DNA of 64,000 bases, taken from Alcaligenes faecalis. Lineage in GTDB: Bacteria > Pseudomonadota > Gammaproteobacteria > Burkholderiales > Burkholderiaceae_B. Of this stretch, positions 25,849 to 34,794 are shown in pieces (the first letter of the stretch is position 1; each line of letters opens with the position of its first letter). The notes beneath the pieces are model-generated. The model was not told the origin of the DNA, did not search any database, and was given only the letters and a program-made list of their open reading frames with translations. The stretch lies in NCBI RefSeq assembly GCF_009497775.1, contig NZ_CP031012.1, positions 3,685,235 through 3,749,234 on the forward strand, read 5' to 3'. The translations under genes were made by a program, and so were the position numbers.

Positions 25849-26613
25849 TTGTTCAAAGACCTGATTAAAGACCTCAACGACCATTCCATCGTGGAACCTG
25901 ACATCTTTCTGGACGTACCCTTCGTCCCCAGCGACGACCGCGTCATCGACACCATGCTGCAACTGGCCCAGACCGGCCGCAAGGACGTCTTGTATGACCT
26001 GGGTTGTGGCGATGGACGCATTGTCATTGCCGCCGCCAAAAAATACCGCTGCACCAGCATAGGCGTAGAGCTGGACCCGCTGCGCGTGGCCGACGCCATG
26101 GAGCAAGCGGGCCATGCAGGCGTGGAGTATCTGGTGGACTTTGTGGAAGAGGATCTGTTTACCGCAGACTTCAGCCAGGCCACTATCGTCACGCTGTACT
26201 TGATGGACACCATCAATGCCATCCTGCGCCCGCGCCTGTTGCAGGAGCTGCGACCCGGTGCGCGCATTGTGTCGCACGCCTTTGATATGGGGGATTGGGA
26301 AGCCGACGAGATCCTGCATGTAGGCGGCATCAAAATCTACAAATGGATTGTGCCAGCGCGAGTTGCGGGTGAATGGGAGTGGGAAGGTCTGGACGGAACG
26401 GACTACCGCTTGCAGCTCAAGCAGCGTTATCAGGATGTCAGCGGGAAAATCTGGATCAATGGTAAGCCTGCCCTGCTGACTGATCTTTATCTGTGCGGCG
26501 ATTGTCTGGAGCTAAGTACACAGGCCAACGAGTCCGCGCCCGTCGTCAGTTGCAATCTGTACTTCGACCATCAGGAGCTGCTGTCCGTGGAAGAGGTAGA
26601 AGAAGAGGCCTGA
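25849..26613 (+). CDS. SAM-dependent methyltransferase (class I)
   Basis: This 254-aa protein starts at TTG 25849, supported by AAGGA about 7 bp upstream. The methyltransferase domain covers about residues 30-160: VLYDLGCGDGRIVIAAAKK (SAM motif I) and IGVELDPLR (motif II), then VEEDLFTADFSQATIVTLY. The C-terminal part (about 165-254) is a beta-rich extension with an acidic tail. Such short methyltransferases are widespread in betaproteobacteria and poorly characterised. The substrate is unknown. It is followed by a strong terminator. Confidence 0.78.
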   Translation: MFKDLIKDLNDHSIVEPDIFLDVPFVPSDDRVIDTMLQLAQTGRKDVLYDLGCGDGRIVIAAAKKYRCTSIGVELDPLRVADAMEQAGHAGVEYLVDFVEEDLFTADFSQATIVTLYLMDTINAILRPRLLQELRPGARIVSHAFDMGDWEADEILHVGGIKIYKWIVPARVAGEWEWEGLDGTDYRLQLKQRYQDVSGKIWINGKPALLTDLYLCGDCLELSTQANESAPVVSCNLYFDHQELLSVEEVEEEA

Positions 26614-26646
26614 TTCCGCAAGCCCCTGCCTTGCCATACCAATATC

Positions 26647-26678
26647 AAGCCCTGGCACCCGACCAGGGCTTTTGTTTT
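26647..26678. terminator. Bidirectional intrinsic terminator
   Basis: AAGCCCTGG and CCAGGGCTT arms flank a 7-nt loop, with TTTGTTTT on the plus side. It separates the convergent methyltransferase and siderophore-receptor genes. Confidence 0.85.
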
Positions 26679-29085
26679 AGAACTGGTACTTCATCGTCAG
26701 CATGATCTTCTGCGGCGCGCCGTAAAATCCCTGGGAGTCCTCCGTCAGATCCACATACTTCTTGTCGAACAGATTGTTCACGTTCAACTGGGCCGACAAG
26801 CTGGGCGAGAAGCGGTAATGCGCCATCAAGTTGGCCAGCAAAATGGAACCTTGCTCACGTCGTGCGCTAAGGTTTGGCGCTACGGTTCTATCTACGTAAA
26901 CATGACTGCGCCATTGCACACCACCGCCTACTGTCAACTTCCCTTCGGTACCCGGCACGATATAGGAAGTTTGCAAATGCGCCAGGTTCTGCGGTTCAGA
27001 GGTTTTGAAAGGGCCGCCTTCAGCATTGCGTACCAGGTTACGCGCAAAGCCCGCAGACACCTGCCAGCCTGGTTGGATTTCACCCGAAGCCTGTAGTTCA
27101 AAACCTTCGCTGGTTACGCCCTTGGCCCCCCGATAAGCAAAATCGCTGGAGCCGGGTACCGTCCTGTCTCCATCTTTTTCGGCCACATTGTCCTGCTCGA
27201 TACGAAACAGTGCCAGCGACGTGTTGAGCTTGCCATCAAAGTGTTCGGATTTCAGGCCCAGCTCGTAGCTCTTGCCCTGCACCGGGTCCAGATAGCCACC
27301 ACTGGCGTCACGATAGGTCTGTGGCTGGAAGATATCGGTGTAGCTGAGATAAGCCGTGAAGTTATCGTTGAAGTCGTACAACAGGCCAGCGTACGGCGTG
27401 AACACATGATGGTTCATGGTGTCATTGCCGGACTCGCGCCTCCAGTTGGTTTGTCGCCCCCCCACAATCAGCTTCAGTGAATCGCTCAAGGACAAGCGCA
27501 AGGCACCATAGACCGCATTCTGACGCGTTTCCTGCTCACCCAGCGGCTGGAAATTACCCCATGCCGGTTCAGGATAGGAACCATTCCACTCAAAGATATT
27601 GCCTACTGGCGTATTGCCTTGTGGGGCGTGATTGCCATAGCGGTAATTGGACTTGCTGCCCATCACCCCCACAAAAGCCTCGTGCTCCTGCCCAAAGGCC
27701 TCAAATGGCCCGCTCAGCTCCAGCGACGCGCTGTTCTGATCGAACTCCTGATGCGAGTTATTCAGCAAGGAAGTCATGCCCAAGCCGGTGACAGGATCAG
27801 GGTGTCCCATCAAATACACCAGCTTGGAGTCATACTCACTTTCCAGACGACTGACATTGGCTTTCAAGGACCAGCCGTTGGAAAAACGATGATCAATGCC
27901 CGCGTAGAAAGTATTGCTGGTCGTATCCCAGCGAGTCCAATCCGCACCGATGCTGAAAGAACGCCGCCAATCCAGATCCCCACCCTTGTTATCCAAGGTA
28001 GGCAGACCGCCCCAGGTCACGCCCGTCGGACGTTTGGCCTGATGCTCTACCCCAACCCGCACAGTGGTATCAGGTGTCAGATCTGCTTCCGCGGTCGCTA
28101 ACCAGGCACGATTGCGCGTGTGGTAGCGGTCAATATACGAGTCGCGCTCCTCCATCATCCCTGCCACGCGAGCACGCACGGTACCGTCCTTGTTCAAGGG
28201 TGTGGACAGATCAATCGTGCCCCGGTGATGGTCCCAGGAACCTATGCCAACAGAAGCGGTGCCGGTAAACACATCGCTGGTCGCACGCTTGCGCACGATA
28301 TTCACCGAAGCCCCCGGATTGCCGGCACCCGTCATCAAGCCGGTCGCACCACGCACTATCTCGATGCGATCGTACAGAATGGGATCAAAGTTGGAAGTGC
28401 CAAAGAAGTCATTCTGCGTGGCAATGGACACCCCATCGTATTGATAAGTGTCGATATAGAACCCACGCGAATGAATATCGGTGCGGTCAATATCCGACAT
28501 GGAAGTCGCAATCCCCGTCACGGTCTTGAAGCTCTCACCCAGCGTGGTCAGATTCATATCTTCCATCTGCTGACGCGTCACCACGCTGACTGATTGCGGT
28601 GTCTCGCGTGGCGACAGGCGCAGGCCTGTGGCCGCCGTGGTCGCCTGCACGGCATAAGAGCCCGAGCCTTCGGTAGACAGATCACGCCCCACTACGCGCA
28701 CTGGCGCCAGCTGCGTGGTCTCGCCCTGCACCGGACCGGTCAGGGACACGTTCTTGCCGTTACGTCGAAACTCCAGGCCCGTGCCTGCCAGCAAGCGGCT
28801 CAAAGCCTGATCTGCCGTCAGACTGCCGGACACAGGGGGAGCCGTAATCCCTTTAACCGCATCCGGCAGATAGAAAATCTGCAAGCCGGCCTGAGCTCCC
28901 AGTTTTTCCAGCGCGGCCTCCAAGGGTTGCGCGGCAATGCTGATCGCCACCGGCGTTTCCTGCGCCCAAGCGTGGGGTGCATGCAGACCAATAGCCAGAA
29001 AAAGAGAGAGTGCGAGGGCGTTAAGACCAATCGATGTCGTACCCCGACGCGCGGCGGCGAAGGGTATAGCTTGCGTGTCCAGCAT
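26677..29085 (-). CDS. TonB-dependent ferrisiderophore receptor with N-terminal signalling (STN) domain
   Basis: This outer-membrane transducer (802 aa) imports a ferric siderophore and signals to the FecR/FecI pair encoded upstream. Order: signal peptide (ending HAWAQ), STN domain at about residues 42-112 (VAISIAAQPLEAALEKLGAQ, ADQALSRLLAGTGLEF), plug domain at about 150-270 (RETPQSVSVVTRQQMEDMN, IEIVRGATGLMTGAGNPGAS), then a 22-strand-type barrel ending in KYQF. The MTGAGNPGAS motif is typical of FpvA/FhuE/FoxA-type receptors. Start ATG 29085 was chosen because it opens a signal peptide; the longer frame runs through the heptamer repeat. It lies 419 bp downstream of the anti-sigma gene. Confidence 0.92.
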   Translation of the reverse strand: MLDTQAIPFAAARRGTTSIGLNALALSLFLAIGLHAPHAWAQETPVAISIAAQPLEAALEKLGAQAGLQIFYLPDAVKGITAPPVSGSLTADQALSRLLAGTGLEFRRNGKNVSLTGPVQGETTQLAPVRVVGRDLSTEGSGSYAVQATTAATGLRLSPRETPQSVSVVTRQQMEDMNLTTLGESFKTVTGIATSMSDIDRTDIHSRGFYIDTYQYDGVSIATQNDFFGTSNFDPILYDRIEIVRGATGLMTGAGNPGASVNIVRKRATSDVFTGTASVGIGSWDHHRGTIDLSTPLNKDGTVRARVAGMMEERDSYIDRYHTRNRAWLATAEADLTPDTTVRVGVEHQAKRPTGVTWGGLPTLDNKGGDLDWRRSFSIGADWTRWDTTSNTFYAGIDHRFSNGWSLKANVSRLESEYDSKLVYLMGHPDPVTGLGMTSLLNNSHQEFDQNSASLELSGPFEAFGQEHEAFVGVMGSKSNYRYGNHAPQGNTPVGNIFEWNGSYPEPAWGNFQPLGEQETRQNAVYGALRLSLSDSLKLIVGGRQTNWRRESGNDTMNHHVFTPYAGLLYDFNDNFTAYLSYTDIFQPQTYRDASGGYLDPVQGKSYELGLKSEHFDGKLNTSLALFRIEQDNVAEKDGDRTVPGSSDFAYRGAKGVTSEGFELQASGEIQPGWQVSAGFARNLVRNAEGGPFKTSEPQNLAHLQTSYIVPGTEGKLTVGGGVQWRSHVYVDRTVAPNLSARREQGSILLANLMAHYRFSPSLSAQLNVNNLFDKKYVDLTEDSQGFYGAPQKIMLTMKYQF

Positions 29086-29343
29086 GAACAGAGTTCCAAA
29101 AAATAAGTACGCGCACGGTGCGCAGACGCCCTTGGCCAAGGCTATGGGCCAGTCTGTTTCCGGTCTGGAAAGCAGGCCCCCATAAGTAAGACGCCGTAGC
29201 GAAAAATTTTCCGGAATAATTCTCACTGCTCTTTTTGAGACAAGATGTATCAGTAGTGATGCATGGCTTGTTTGGCAACAGAACTCGGCAGCAAAACATG
29301 GTTCGTCTTCGAATCGCTGTTCACGGTTCGCACTTCGCGGCTC

Positions 29344-29476
29344 GTTGCTTGTTGCTTGTTGCTTGTTGCTTGTTGCTTGTTGCTTGTTGCTTGTTGCTCG
29401 TTGCTCGTTGCTCGTTGCTCGTTGCTCGTTGCTCGTTGCTCGTTGCTCGTTGCTCGTTGCTCGTTGCTCGTTGCTC
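29344..29476. repeat. Heptanucleotide tandem repeat, 19 copies (GTTGCTT x7, GTTGCTC x12)
   Basis: A perfect 7-bp-period tract of 133 bp: seven GTTGCTT units (29344-29392) run into twelve GTTGCTC units (29393-29476). It lies in the 419-bp gap between the FecR-like gene (ends 29505) and the siderophore receptor (starts 29085). Slippage would change the distance between upstream elements and the receptor gene. Confidence 0.97.
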
Positions 29477-29504
29477 GCAGCCAAGCGTAAAACGAGCCGG
29501 AACC

Positions 29505-30491
29505 TTAACGCGCCATCAGCAACGCACTGCCATCCGTCTGCCGCGCCACCAGCACAAGCGCAATGTCCGGAAGGATATCCAGCGCCGCCGCTGGCTCCTC
29601 GATACTGAGTGTGCCGGAAATACGCAGCTTGGCGATCTGAACATCGGCCACCCGCAAGGGATGGTCCAGATAGCGGCTCAGCTCCTGCGCCACCGTTGCC
29701 AAAGGCACATCGCGGAACACAATACGCCCTTCTTGCCAGGCCGTAATCGCTTCCACACGCTCCTGCCCCAAAGGCATCACGCTGCTCTTTACCGCGCTGG
29801 ATACCTGTCCGGCGGATAACATGGCCCGCTCCCTGCGCCACCACGGGCCTGTAGAAAGCTGCACCGAGCCCTCGCGCACTGCCACGGTGACACTCTCCGC
29901 CTCCCGGCGCACATTGAACTGTGTGCCAGTAACCAGCACCTGCGCCTGACCCGCGTCTACAGCGAAAGGTCGGCTCTTGTCGGACTGCACGGCAAACAGG
30001 GCCTCGCCCCGCAGCAATTCCACACTACGGCGCGACTCGTAAAACGCGATGTTCACTTCCGTGTCCGTATTCAAATCCAGGCGCGAGCCGTCCGGCAGTT
30101 CAAGCTGCTTGCGCTCGCCGCGTGCGGTCAGCAGGCGCTGGGTAAACACAGGCGTTTCGGCCCACATCGGACGACTGAACCAGGCCCCGGCGGCCACCGT
30201 GGCAAGCGTCGCCCCTGTACCCATCACCCAACGCCGACGCGCGAAGTTGGGCACCTCTTGCGCCGGACGATTCATGATCTCCCGCATCTCGTCCATGGGC
30301 AGATGGTCCGCCACCCGCCAGACCTGCTGCAAGGAACGGTACTCCCGCTCATTAGCCGGATCCTGCGCCAACCACGCATCCCGCTCACGCTGCTCTTGCG
30401 GCGTCAGCTCACCAAGCTGCTCTCTGGAAAACCAGTCCAGCGCTTGCTCTTGCGGCAGATGAGAAGGGGTGTGCTTGTCGTTTCTAGGCAT
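29505..30491 (-). CDS. FecR-family anti-sigma factor for siderophore signalling
   Basis: This 328-aa inner-membrane regulator has an N-terminal DUF4880-like cytoplasmic domain (QEQALDWFSREQLGELTPQE, LQQVWRVADHL), a membrane segment near residues 82-102 (RRRWVMGTGATLATVAAGAW) and a periplasmic FecR domain at about 115-215 (LPDGSRLDLNTDTEVNIAF, VTGTQFNVRREAESVTVAV). A C-terminal STN-like segment follows (ATVAQELSRYLDHPLRV). ATG 30491 was preferred over GTG 30536, which adds an extension untypical of the family. It is encoded between its sigma factor and its receptor, in the classical FecI-FecR-FecA order. Confidence 0.9.
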   Translation of the reverse strand: MPRNDKHTPSHLPQEQALDWFSREQLGELTPQEQRERDAWLAQDPANEREYRSLQQVWRVADHLPMDEMREIMNRPAQEVPNFARRRWVMGTGATLATVAAGAWFSRPMWAETPVFTQRLLTARGERKQLELPDGSRLDLNTDTEVNIAFYESRRSVELLRGEALFAVQSDKSRPFAVDAGQAQVLVTGTQFNVRREAESVTVAVREGSVQLSTGPWWRRERAMLSAGQVSSAVKSSVMPLGQERVEAITAWQEGRIVFRDVPLATVAQELSRYLDHPLRVADVQIAKLRISGTLSIEEPAAALDILPDIALVLVARQTDGSALLMAR

Positions 30492-30569
30492 GGCTCGCGT
30501 CGCCAGGGACACAGGGCAAAAAACCGTGCCCTTCACTGATAAGACGTTTATGCATAAGGAAATCCGGAA

Positions 30570-31076
30570 TCAATGAGGGGCATAGTTTTGTAACTTTTTC
30601 TGAAGATGCCGTAATGCCCGCTTCATGTATTTTTCCACCGAGCTGGGCGTCAGATCCAGCTTCTCTGCAATTTCCTTTTGCGTATAGCCCTCTATTTTGT
30701 TCCACAAGAACACTTGCTGGCACTTCAAAGGCAGTTCCTGCAAGGCATCCCGCAATGCCTGGCTAAGCTGCTCCATGCGCAGATCACTTTCCGGGCCAGG
30801 GTCTACCGGGTGCTCCTCCTCGCGCAAATCATGCAAGGGCACCACCTCATGGCGCGACTGGCGGCGGATTTCACTGATCAGCTGGTTTTGCGCACTGCGA
30901 TACAGATAGGCTTTTTGATTCAATGCGGCCGCATGCTCACCGCGCAACAAGCCTTCAATGGAGTCCTGCGCGGCATCTTCCGCGTCCTGCGGCAAGGAGC
31001 TGCGCTTCGCCCACGAGCCGATCAGCCCGCTGTAAAGAGCGAGCCAGCCTTTCTTGGACGTGGGGCGGCGGGACAT
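30570..31076 (-). CDS. FecI-like ECF sigma factor (iron starvation)
   Basis: This 168-aa sigma factor has region 2 at about residues 10-75 (SSLPQDAEDAAQDSIEGLL, YRSAQNQLISEIRRQ) and region 4 at about 100-160 (LQELPLKCQQVFLWNKIEG, then the helix-turn-helix TQKEIAEKLDLTPSSVEKY). The LPxxxxxVFxxxxxxG pattern is the iron-starvation FecI type. It is expected to drive the receptor gene at 29085 once the FecR-like protein is signalled. A Fur-box-like sequence lies 40 bp upstream, so it should be made when iron is scarce. Confidence 0.93.
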   Translation of the reverse strand: MSRRPTSKKGWLALYSGLIGSWAKRSSLPQDAEDAAQDSIEGLLRGEHAAALNQKAYLYRSAQNQLISEIRRQSRHEVVPLHDLREEEHPVDPGPESDLRMEQLSQALRDALQELPLKCQQVFLWNKIEGYTQKEIAEKLDLTPSSVEKYMKRALRHLQKKLQNYAPH

Positions 31077-31116
31077 GGCAGATGCAAGAGACGAATGTCG
31101 AATGAAGCGGGAATAT

Positions 31117-31135
31117 TAACAATAATTCTCATTTA
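31117..31135 (-). promoter_or_regulatory. Fur-box-like site upstream of the FecI-type sigma gene
   Basis: The minus-strand sequence TAAATGAGAATTATTGTTA contains AATGA-x-AAT-x-ATT, matching about 12 of 16 core positions of the Fur consensus. It lies 41-59 bp upstream of the sigma-factor ATG, where Fur would block its promoter. Confidence 0.65.
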
Positions 31136-31275
31136 GATATAGAAAAGTCCCTGCGGTGTGGCATCGCGCCTCATCCTGCAAATTTGCAAGAGGGCTTGCA
31201 ACATTGGCGCTTTCCTATCGCGCCCTCCTTCTTAAGAATGGCAAGTACAAATCCAATCATAAAAAGGAGACAAAC

Positions 31276-31614
31276 ATGGCGGATATCTCTGCCCAGGTTT
31301 ATGAGGCGCTGTACGCAAAGCCTCAATTCCAGGATCTGGTACGCAAGCGAAGAGGCGTTGTGCTGCGGTTGTTGTTTGTCAGCATGGCCTTCTTTTTTCT
31401 GGTTCCCATTCTTTCCAGTCTTAGCCCCGAGCTTTTTCGTCTGAAACTGAGCAACTCCACCAATTTCGGGCTGTGGTATCTGATCGCCCAGTATCTGGTG
31501 GGCGGTGCCGTGGCTTGGCGCTATGCCGTCCAGCTGCGTCACCTGGACAAGATGGTTCAGCAGTTAACACAAGAAGAATCCCAGCAGTTCTCAATGCGCT
31601 CCGCGACGGTTTAA
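31276..31614 (+). CDS. DUF485 inner-membrane protein
   Basis: This 112-aa protein starts at ATG 31276, preceded by AAGGAG. It has two membrane helices (about residues 30-50 and 65-90) and the DUF485 layout (an N-terminal YEALYAKPQFQDLVRKRR, then a loop and helix). DUF485 proteins such as YjcH are nearly always encoded just before an SSS-family ActP-type symporter, as here (10 bp gap), and are thought to be accessory to it. Confidence 0.88.
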   Translation: MADISAQVYEALYAKPQFQDLVRKRRGVVLRLLFVSMAFFFLVPILSSLSPELFRLKLSNSTNFGLWYLIAQYLVGGAVAWRYAVQLRHLDKMVQQLTQEESQQFSMRSATV

Positions 31615-31624
31615 GGGGCTCATC

Positions 31625-33472
31625 ATGAAAAAAATAGTATTTGCGACGGCCTTGATGGCTGTCAGCGAAGCTGCGCTCGCACAGGAAAGCACCTTGGTTA
31701 ATGAAGGCAACAGGGTGCTGACGTTTTCAGTATTCGCCTTCTTGTTCTTGCTCACACTGGGCATCACGTTTCTGGCGGCACGCCGCAACGCCACCGCCAG
31801 CGACTTCTACACGGCGGGCGGCGGTATCAGTGCCCGTTTCAATGGGCTGGCCATTGCCGGGGATTACCTCTCGGCCGCCGCATTTTTGGGTGTTTCCGGG
31901 CTGATTGCAATATATGGTCTGGACGGCATCAGCTATCTGGTGGGCTTTTTCGTGTCCTTTATTCCAGTGCTGATTCTGGTGGCCGAACCGTGCCGGAATC
32001 TGGGCCGCTACACGCTGGGCGATGTGCTGTCCTATCGCAACAACTTCCGTGCCACCAAGCTGGTTGTGGCCGGGTCCAGCATTCTGGTCGCGCTGTTTTA
32101 CATGGTTCCGCAGATTGTGGGTGGCGCCGTGATTATCCGGGCGCTGATCGGCATTCCCTATGAGGTCTCCGTTGGCATTGTCGGCCTGATGATGCTGATC
32201 TACGTGCTGTTTGGCGGCATGCGCGCCACCACCTCGGTGCAAGTGCTCAAGGCCGGGCTGCTGATCACGTTCTGCTTCGTGCTGGTGATCCTGTCCTGGG
32301 CGCCCTACGGCTTTAACGTGGAAGCGTTTTTTGGCTCGGTGATTTCCAGCCCTGCCATCCAGAATCATGTGATCAATTTCCTGGGGCAATCCTCGCTGGG
32401 TGTGGCTGAAGCCGGGCAGCGTTTCCTGGAGCCGGGCCTGTATCTGAAAAACCCGGTCGAGCAGATTTCGCTGGGTATGGCACTGGTGCTGGGAACCGCC
32501 GCCATGCCGCATATTCTGATGCGCTTTTTCACCGTGCCACATGCGCAAGCCGCCCGCAAATCCGCGCTGTACGCCATGTTTGCCATCGGTCTGTGCCATC
32601 TGTTCATTGTGGTGATCGGTTTTTCTGCCGCACTGAATGTCAGCCCCAGCGCGATTCTGGGCCTGGACAAGGGCGGCAATCTGGCCGCGCCCATGCTGGC
32701 ACAACTGCTGGGCGGTGGCCCGGAAAGCATGATGGGCAACTTCATGCTGGCCGTAGTAGCAGCCGTGTCCTTTGCCACGATTGTGGCGGTGGTAGCCGGT
32801 CTGACACTGGCAGCGGCGTCCTCGCTGGCTCATGACGTGTATATCGGCGCAATTCGCAATGGTGCAGGCACCGAGCGTGAACAGGTCATTGCAGCGCGTA
32901 TCGCCACCTTGCTGATGGCGGTGATTTCCATCGCTGCCGGTATTGCGGCCAAGGGACAGAACGTGGCGCATCTGGTGGGCCTGGGCTATGCCGTTGCCGC
33001 CTCGGCCAACCTGCCCGCGCTGGTCTGCACCTTGTATTGGAAACGCTGCAATACCGCCGGTGTCGTGGCGGGCGTGGTAGGCGGAACGGTGCTGTCCATC
33101 GGACTGGTGCTGGTATCACCCAATATGACGTATCCCCTGCTGCAAAAAGAGGCGGCACTGGCCACCGTCACCAGCGTCAATCAAAAGCTGAGCACGGCAA
33201 GCGACCCTGCCCTGCGCGACAAGCTGGTCACTGAACGCAATGCAGCCCAGGCCACGGCAGATGCCATTCCTGCCAATGCAAGCAGCGTGGTGGGCCTGTC
33301 CAAGCCCCTGATCAGCCTGCGCAACCCCGGAATTATCTCCATCCCCCTGGGCTTTTTGCTGGTGATTCTGTTCTCGCTGTTCACCCGCAGCGCCCTGTCG
33401 GAATCCAGGTGGGTAGAGATGTCGGTTCGCCGGGAGACCGGATTAGGTGTGGCCAAGGCCACGGTTCACTAA
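31625..33472 (+). CDS. Sodium:solute symporter (SSS family, ActP-like)
   Basis: This 615-aa inner-membrane transporter has a cleavable-looking N-terminus (ALAQES) followed by 13-14 helices. SSS signatures include DFYTAGGGISARFNGLAIAG, GDYLSAAAFLGVSGLIA, YTLGDVLSYR and the MPHILMRFFTVPHAQAARKS region. A roughly 60-residue hydrophilic insert near residues 510-560 (LSTASDPALRDKLVTERN) is longer than in E. coli ActP and typical of the VC_2705-like subfamily. It probably imports a small carboxylate with sodium. The nitrilase gene 19 bp downstream suggests that the cargo is linked to nitrile-derived acids, which is inference. Confidence 0.88.
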   Translation: MKKIVFATALMAVSEAALAQESTLVNEGNRVLTFSVFAFLFLLTLGITFLAARRNATASDFYTAGGGISARFNGLAIAGDYLSAAAFLGVSGLIAIYGLDGISYLVGFFVSFIPVLILVAEPCRNLGRYTLGDVLSYRNNFRATKLVVAGSSILVALFYMVPQIVGGAVIIRALIGIPYEVSVGIVGLMMLIYVLFGGMRATTSVQVLKAGLLITFCFVLVILSWAPYGFNVEAFFGSVISSPAIQNHVINFLGQSSLGVAEAGQRFLEPGLYLKNPVEQISLGMALVLGTAAMPHILMRFFTVPHAQAARKSALYAMFAIGLCHLFIVVIGFSAALNVSPSAILGLDKGGNLAAPMLAQLLGGGPESMMGNFMLAVVAAVSFATIVAVVAGLTLAAASSLAHDVYIGAIRNGAGTEREQVIAARIATLLMAVISIAAGIAAKGQNVAHLVGLGYAVAASANLPALVCTLYWKRCNTAGVVAGVVGGTVLSIGLVLVSPNMTYPLLQKEAALATVTSVNQKLSTASDPALRDKLVTERNAAQATADAIPANASSVVGLSKPLISLRNPGIISIPLGFLLVILFSLFTRSALSESRWVEMSVRRETGLGVAKATVH

Positions 33473-33491
33473 ACGTAGAGAGAAACACACC

Positions 33492-34553
33492 ATGTCACTT
33501 CCAATCACTCAAGTTGCCGCGGCACATATTGCCTCTGTTTACATGGACGCGGCCGCCTCGGTACGCAAGGCCATTGCCATTATTGACGAGGCCGCCCGCC
33601 ACGGCGCCGAGCTGATCACCTTTCCCGAAGCCTTCATCCCCGGCTTTCCGGTCTGGGCCGCACTGTGGGCTCCCATTTACAACCACGACTGGTTCAGAAA
33701 AATGGCGGCCAACAGCATCCATATTGATGGCCCGGAAATCGCCCAGATTCGTGCCGCTGCCAAACGCAATGGCATCTTTGTGTCCCTGGGATTCAGCGAA
33801 AGCACCGAGGCCAGCGTAGGCTGCATCTGGAACTCCAATGTGATCATTGGCGATGATGGTTCCATCCTGAATCACCACCGCAAACTGGTGCCCACCTTTT
33901 ACGAAAAAATGGTCTGGGCACCGGGCGATGGCCATGGTCTGCGCGTGTGCCAAACCCGCATAGGCCGCATCGGCGCCCTGATCTGCGGGGAGAACACCAA
34001 CCCGCTGGCACGCTATTCACTGGCGGCCCAGGGCGAGCAGATTCATATCTCCGCCTGGCCTGCTATCTGGCCAACCCGCATGCCCAAATCCGGCCAGAAC
34101 TTTGACAATGTGGCGGCCAACAAAATACGGGCAGGCGGCCATTCTTTTGAGTCCAAAGTCTTCGGCATTCTGAATGCCGGTTTCATGGATCAGGCCATGC
34201 TTGATGCCCTGACCGAAGGCGGCGACGCCCAGGCACGCGAAGTGCTGGAAAACACCCCGCGTGCAGCTACTCAGTTCCTGGACCCCACCGGCGCATCCGT
34301 AGGCGACTTTCTGCAAAATGAAGAAGGGATTGCCTATGCCACTTTTGATTTGAATGCCTGCGTGGAACCCAAACAATTCCACGACATTGTGGGCTACTAC
34401 AACCGCTTCGATGTGTTTGATCTGTCCATTGATCGTCGACGCATTACGCCCGCCACTTTCCGCGGACCCAACAACGCAAACAGTAAACAGTCACGTAGCA
34501 GTGAGCCCATGCAGGACAGTCAGGTAGCCAGTTCGGAAACGATGGAGGAGTAA
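33492..34553 (+). CDS. Nitrilase (carbon-nitrogen hydrolase), CGEN-type active site
   Basis: This 353-aa cytoplasmic enzyme hydrolyses a nitrile to the carboxylic acid and ammonia. The catalytic triad is visible: Glu46 (LITFPEAFIPG), Lys131 (NHHRKLVPTF) and Cys165 (ALICGENTNPLARY). The residue after the catalytic Cys is Gly, not the Trp found in the second nitrilase of this window (CWEN) and in the classical A. faecalis arylacetonitrilase (CWEH, from memory). The substrate range may therefore differ. ATG 33492 gives the typical N-terminus. It is co-transcribed with the DUF485 and symporter genes and followed by a hairpin terminator and a LysR gene. Chain-length preference cannot be read from sequence. 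Confidence 0.88.
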   Translation: MSLPITQVAAAHIASVYMDAAASVRKAIAIIDEAARHGAELITFPEAFIPGFPVWAALWAPIYNHDWFRKMAANSIHIDGPEIAQIRAAAKRNGIFVSLGFSESTEASVGCIWNSNVIIGDDGSILNHHRKLVPTFYEKMVWAPGDGHGLRVCQTRIGRIGALICGENTNPLARYSLAAQGEQIHISAWPAIWPTRMPKSGQNFDNVAANKIRAGGHSFESKVFGILNAGFMDQAMLDALTEGGDAQAREVLENTPRAATQFLDPTGASVGDFLQNEEGIAYATFDLNACVEPKQFHDIVGYYNRFDVFDLSIDRRRITPATFRGPNNANSKQSRSSEPMQDSQVASSETMEE

Positions 34554-34584
34554 AGCCATCGTCTGACCACCCTGCTAGCAGTCC

Positions 34585-34622
34585 CTGCCATGTACTCCCG
34601 TTGCCTCGGGGGTACATGGCAG
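34585..34622 (+). terminator. Strong hairpin after the first nitrilase gene
   Basis: CTGCCATGTAC and GTACATGGCAG arms, extended by CCC/GGG, enclose a short loop. The T-tract is poor (CCCCTCTTCTTT), so termination may be partial. Confidence 0.6.
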
Positions 34623-34794
34623 CCCCTCTTCTTTCCGAACAGGACCATCAGCAGCGCATAGTGCATTGCAAATTTGCAACTCCCTGAAAGCTTGATCCAT
34701 ACAGTGATAGCTCGCAGTAGACTTAAAAATACGCACGGGTTTCAGTACTGATCTTGTACCCGCCTTGCAAATATTCTTGTCCAGGGTTGTGGCC

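Noticed and set aside
29344..29476. CRISPR array
   Set aside because: The period is only 7 bp, there are no spacers, and no cas genes are present.
29086..29844. N-terminal extension of the siderophore receptor to 29844
   Set aside because: It translates the heptamer tract and part of the anti-sigma gene. The signal peptide begins at ATG 29085.
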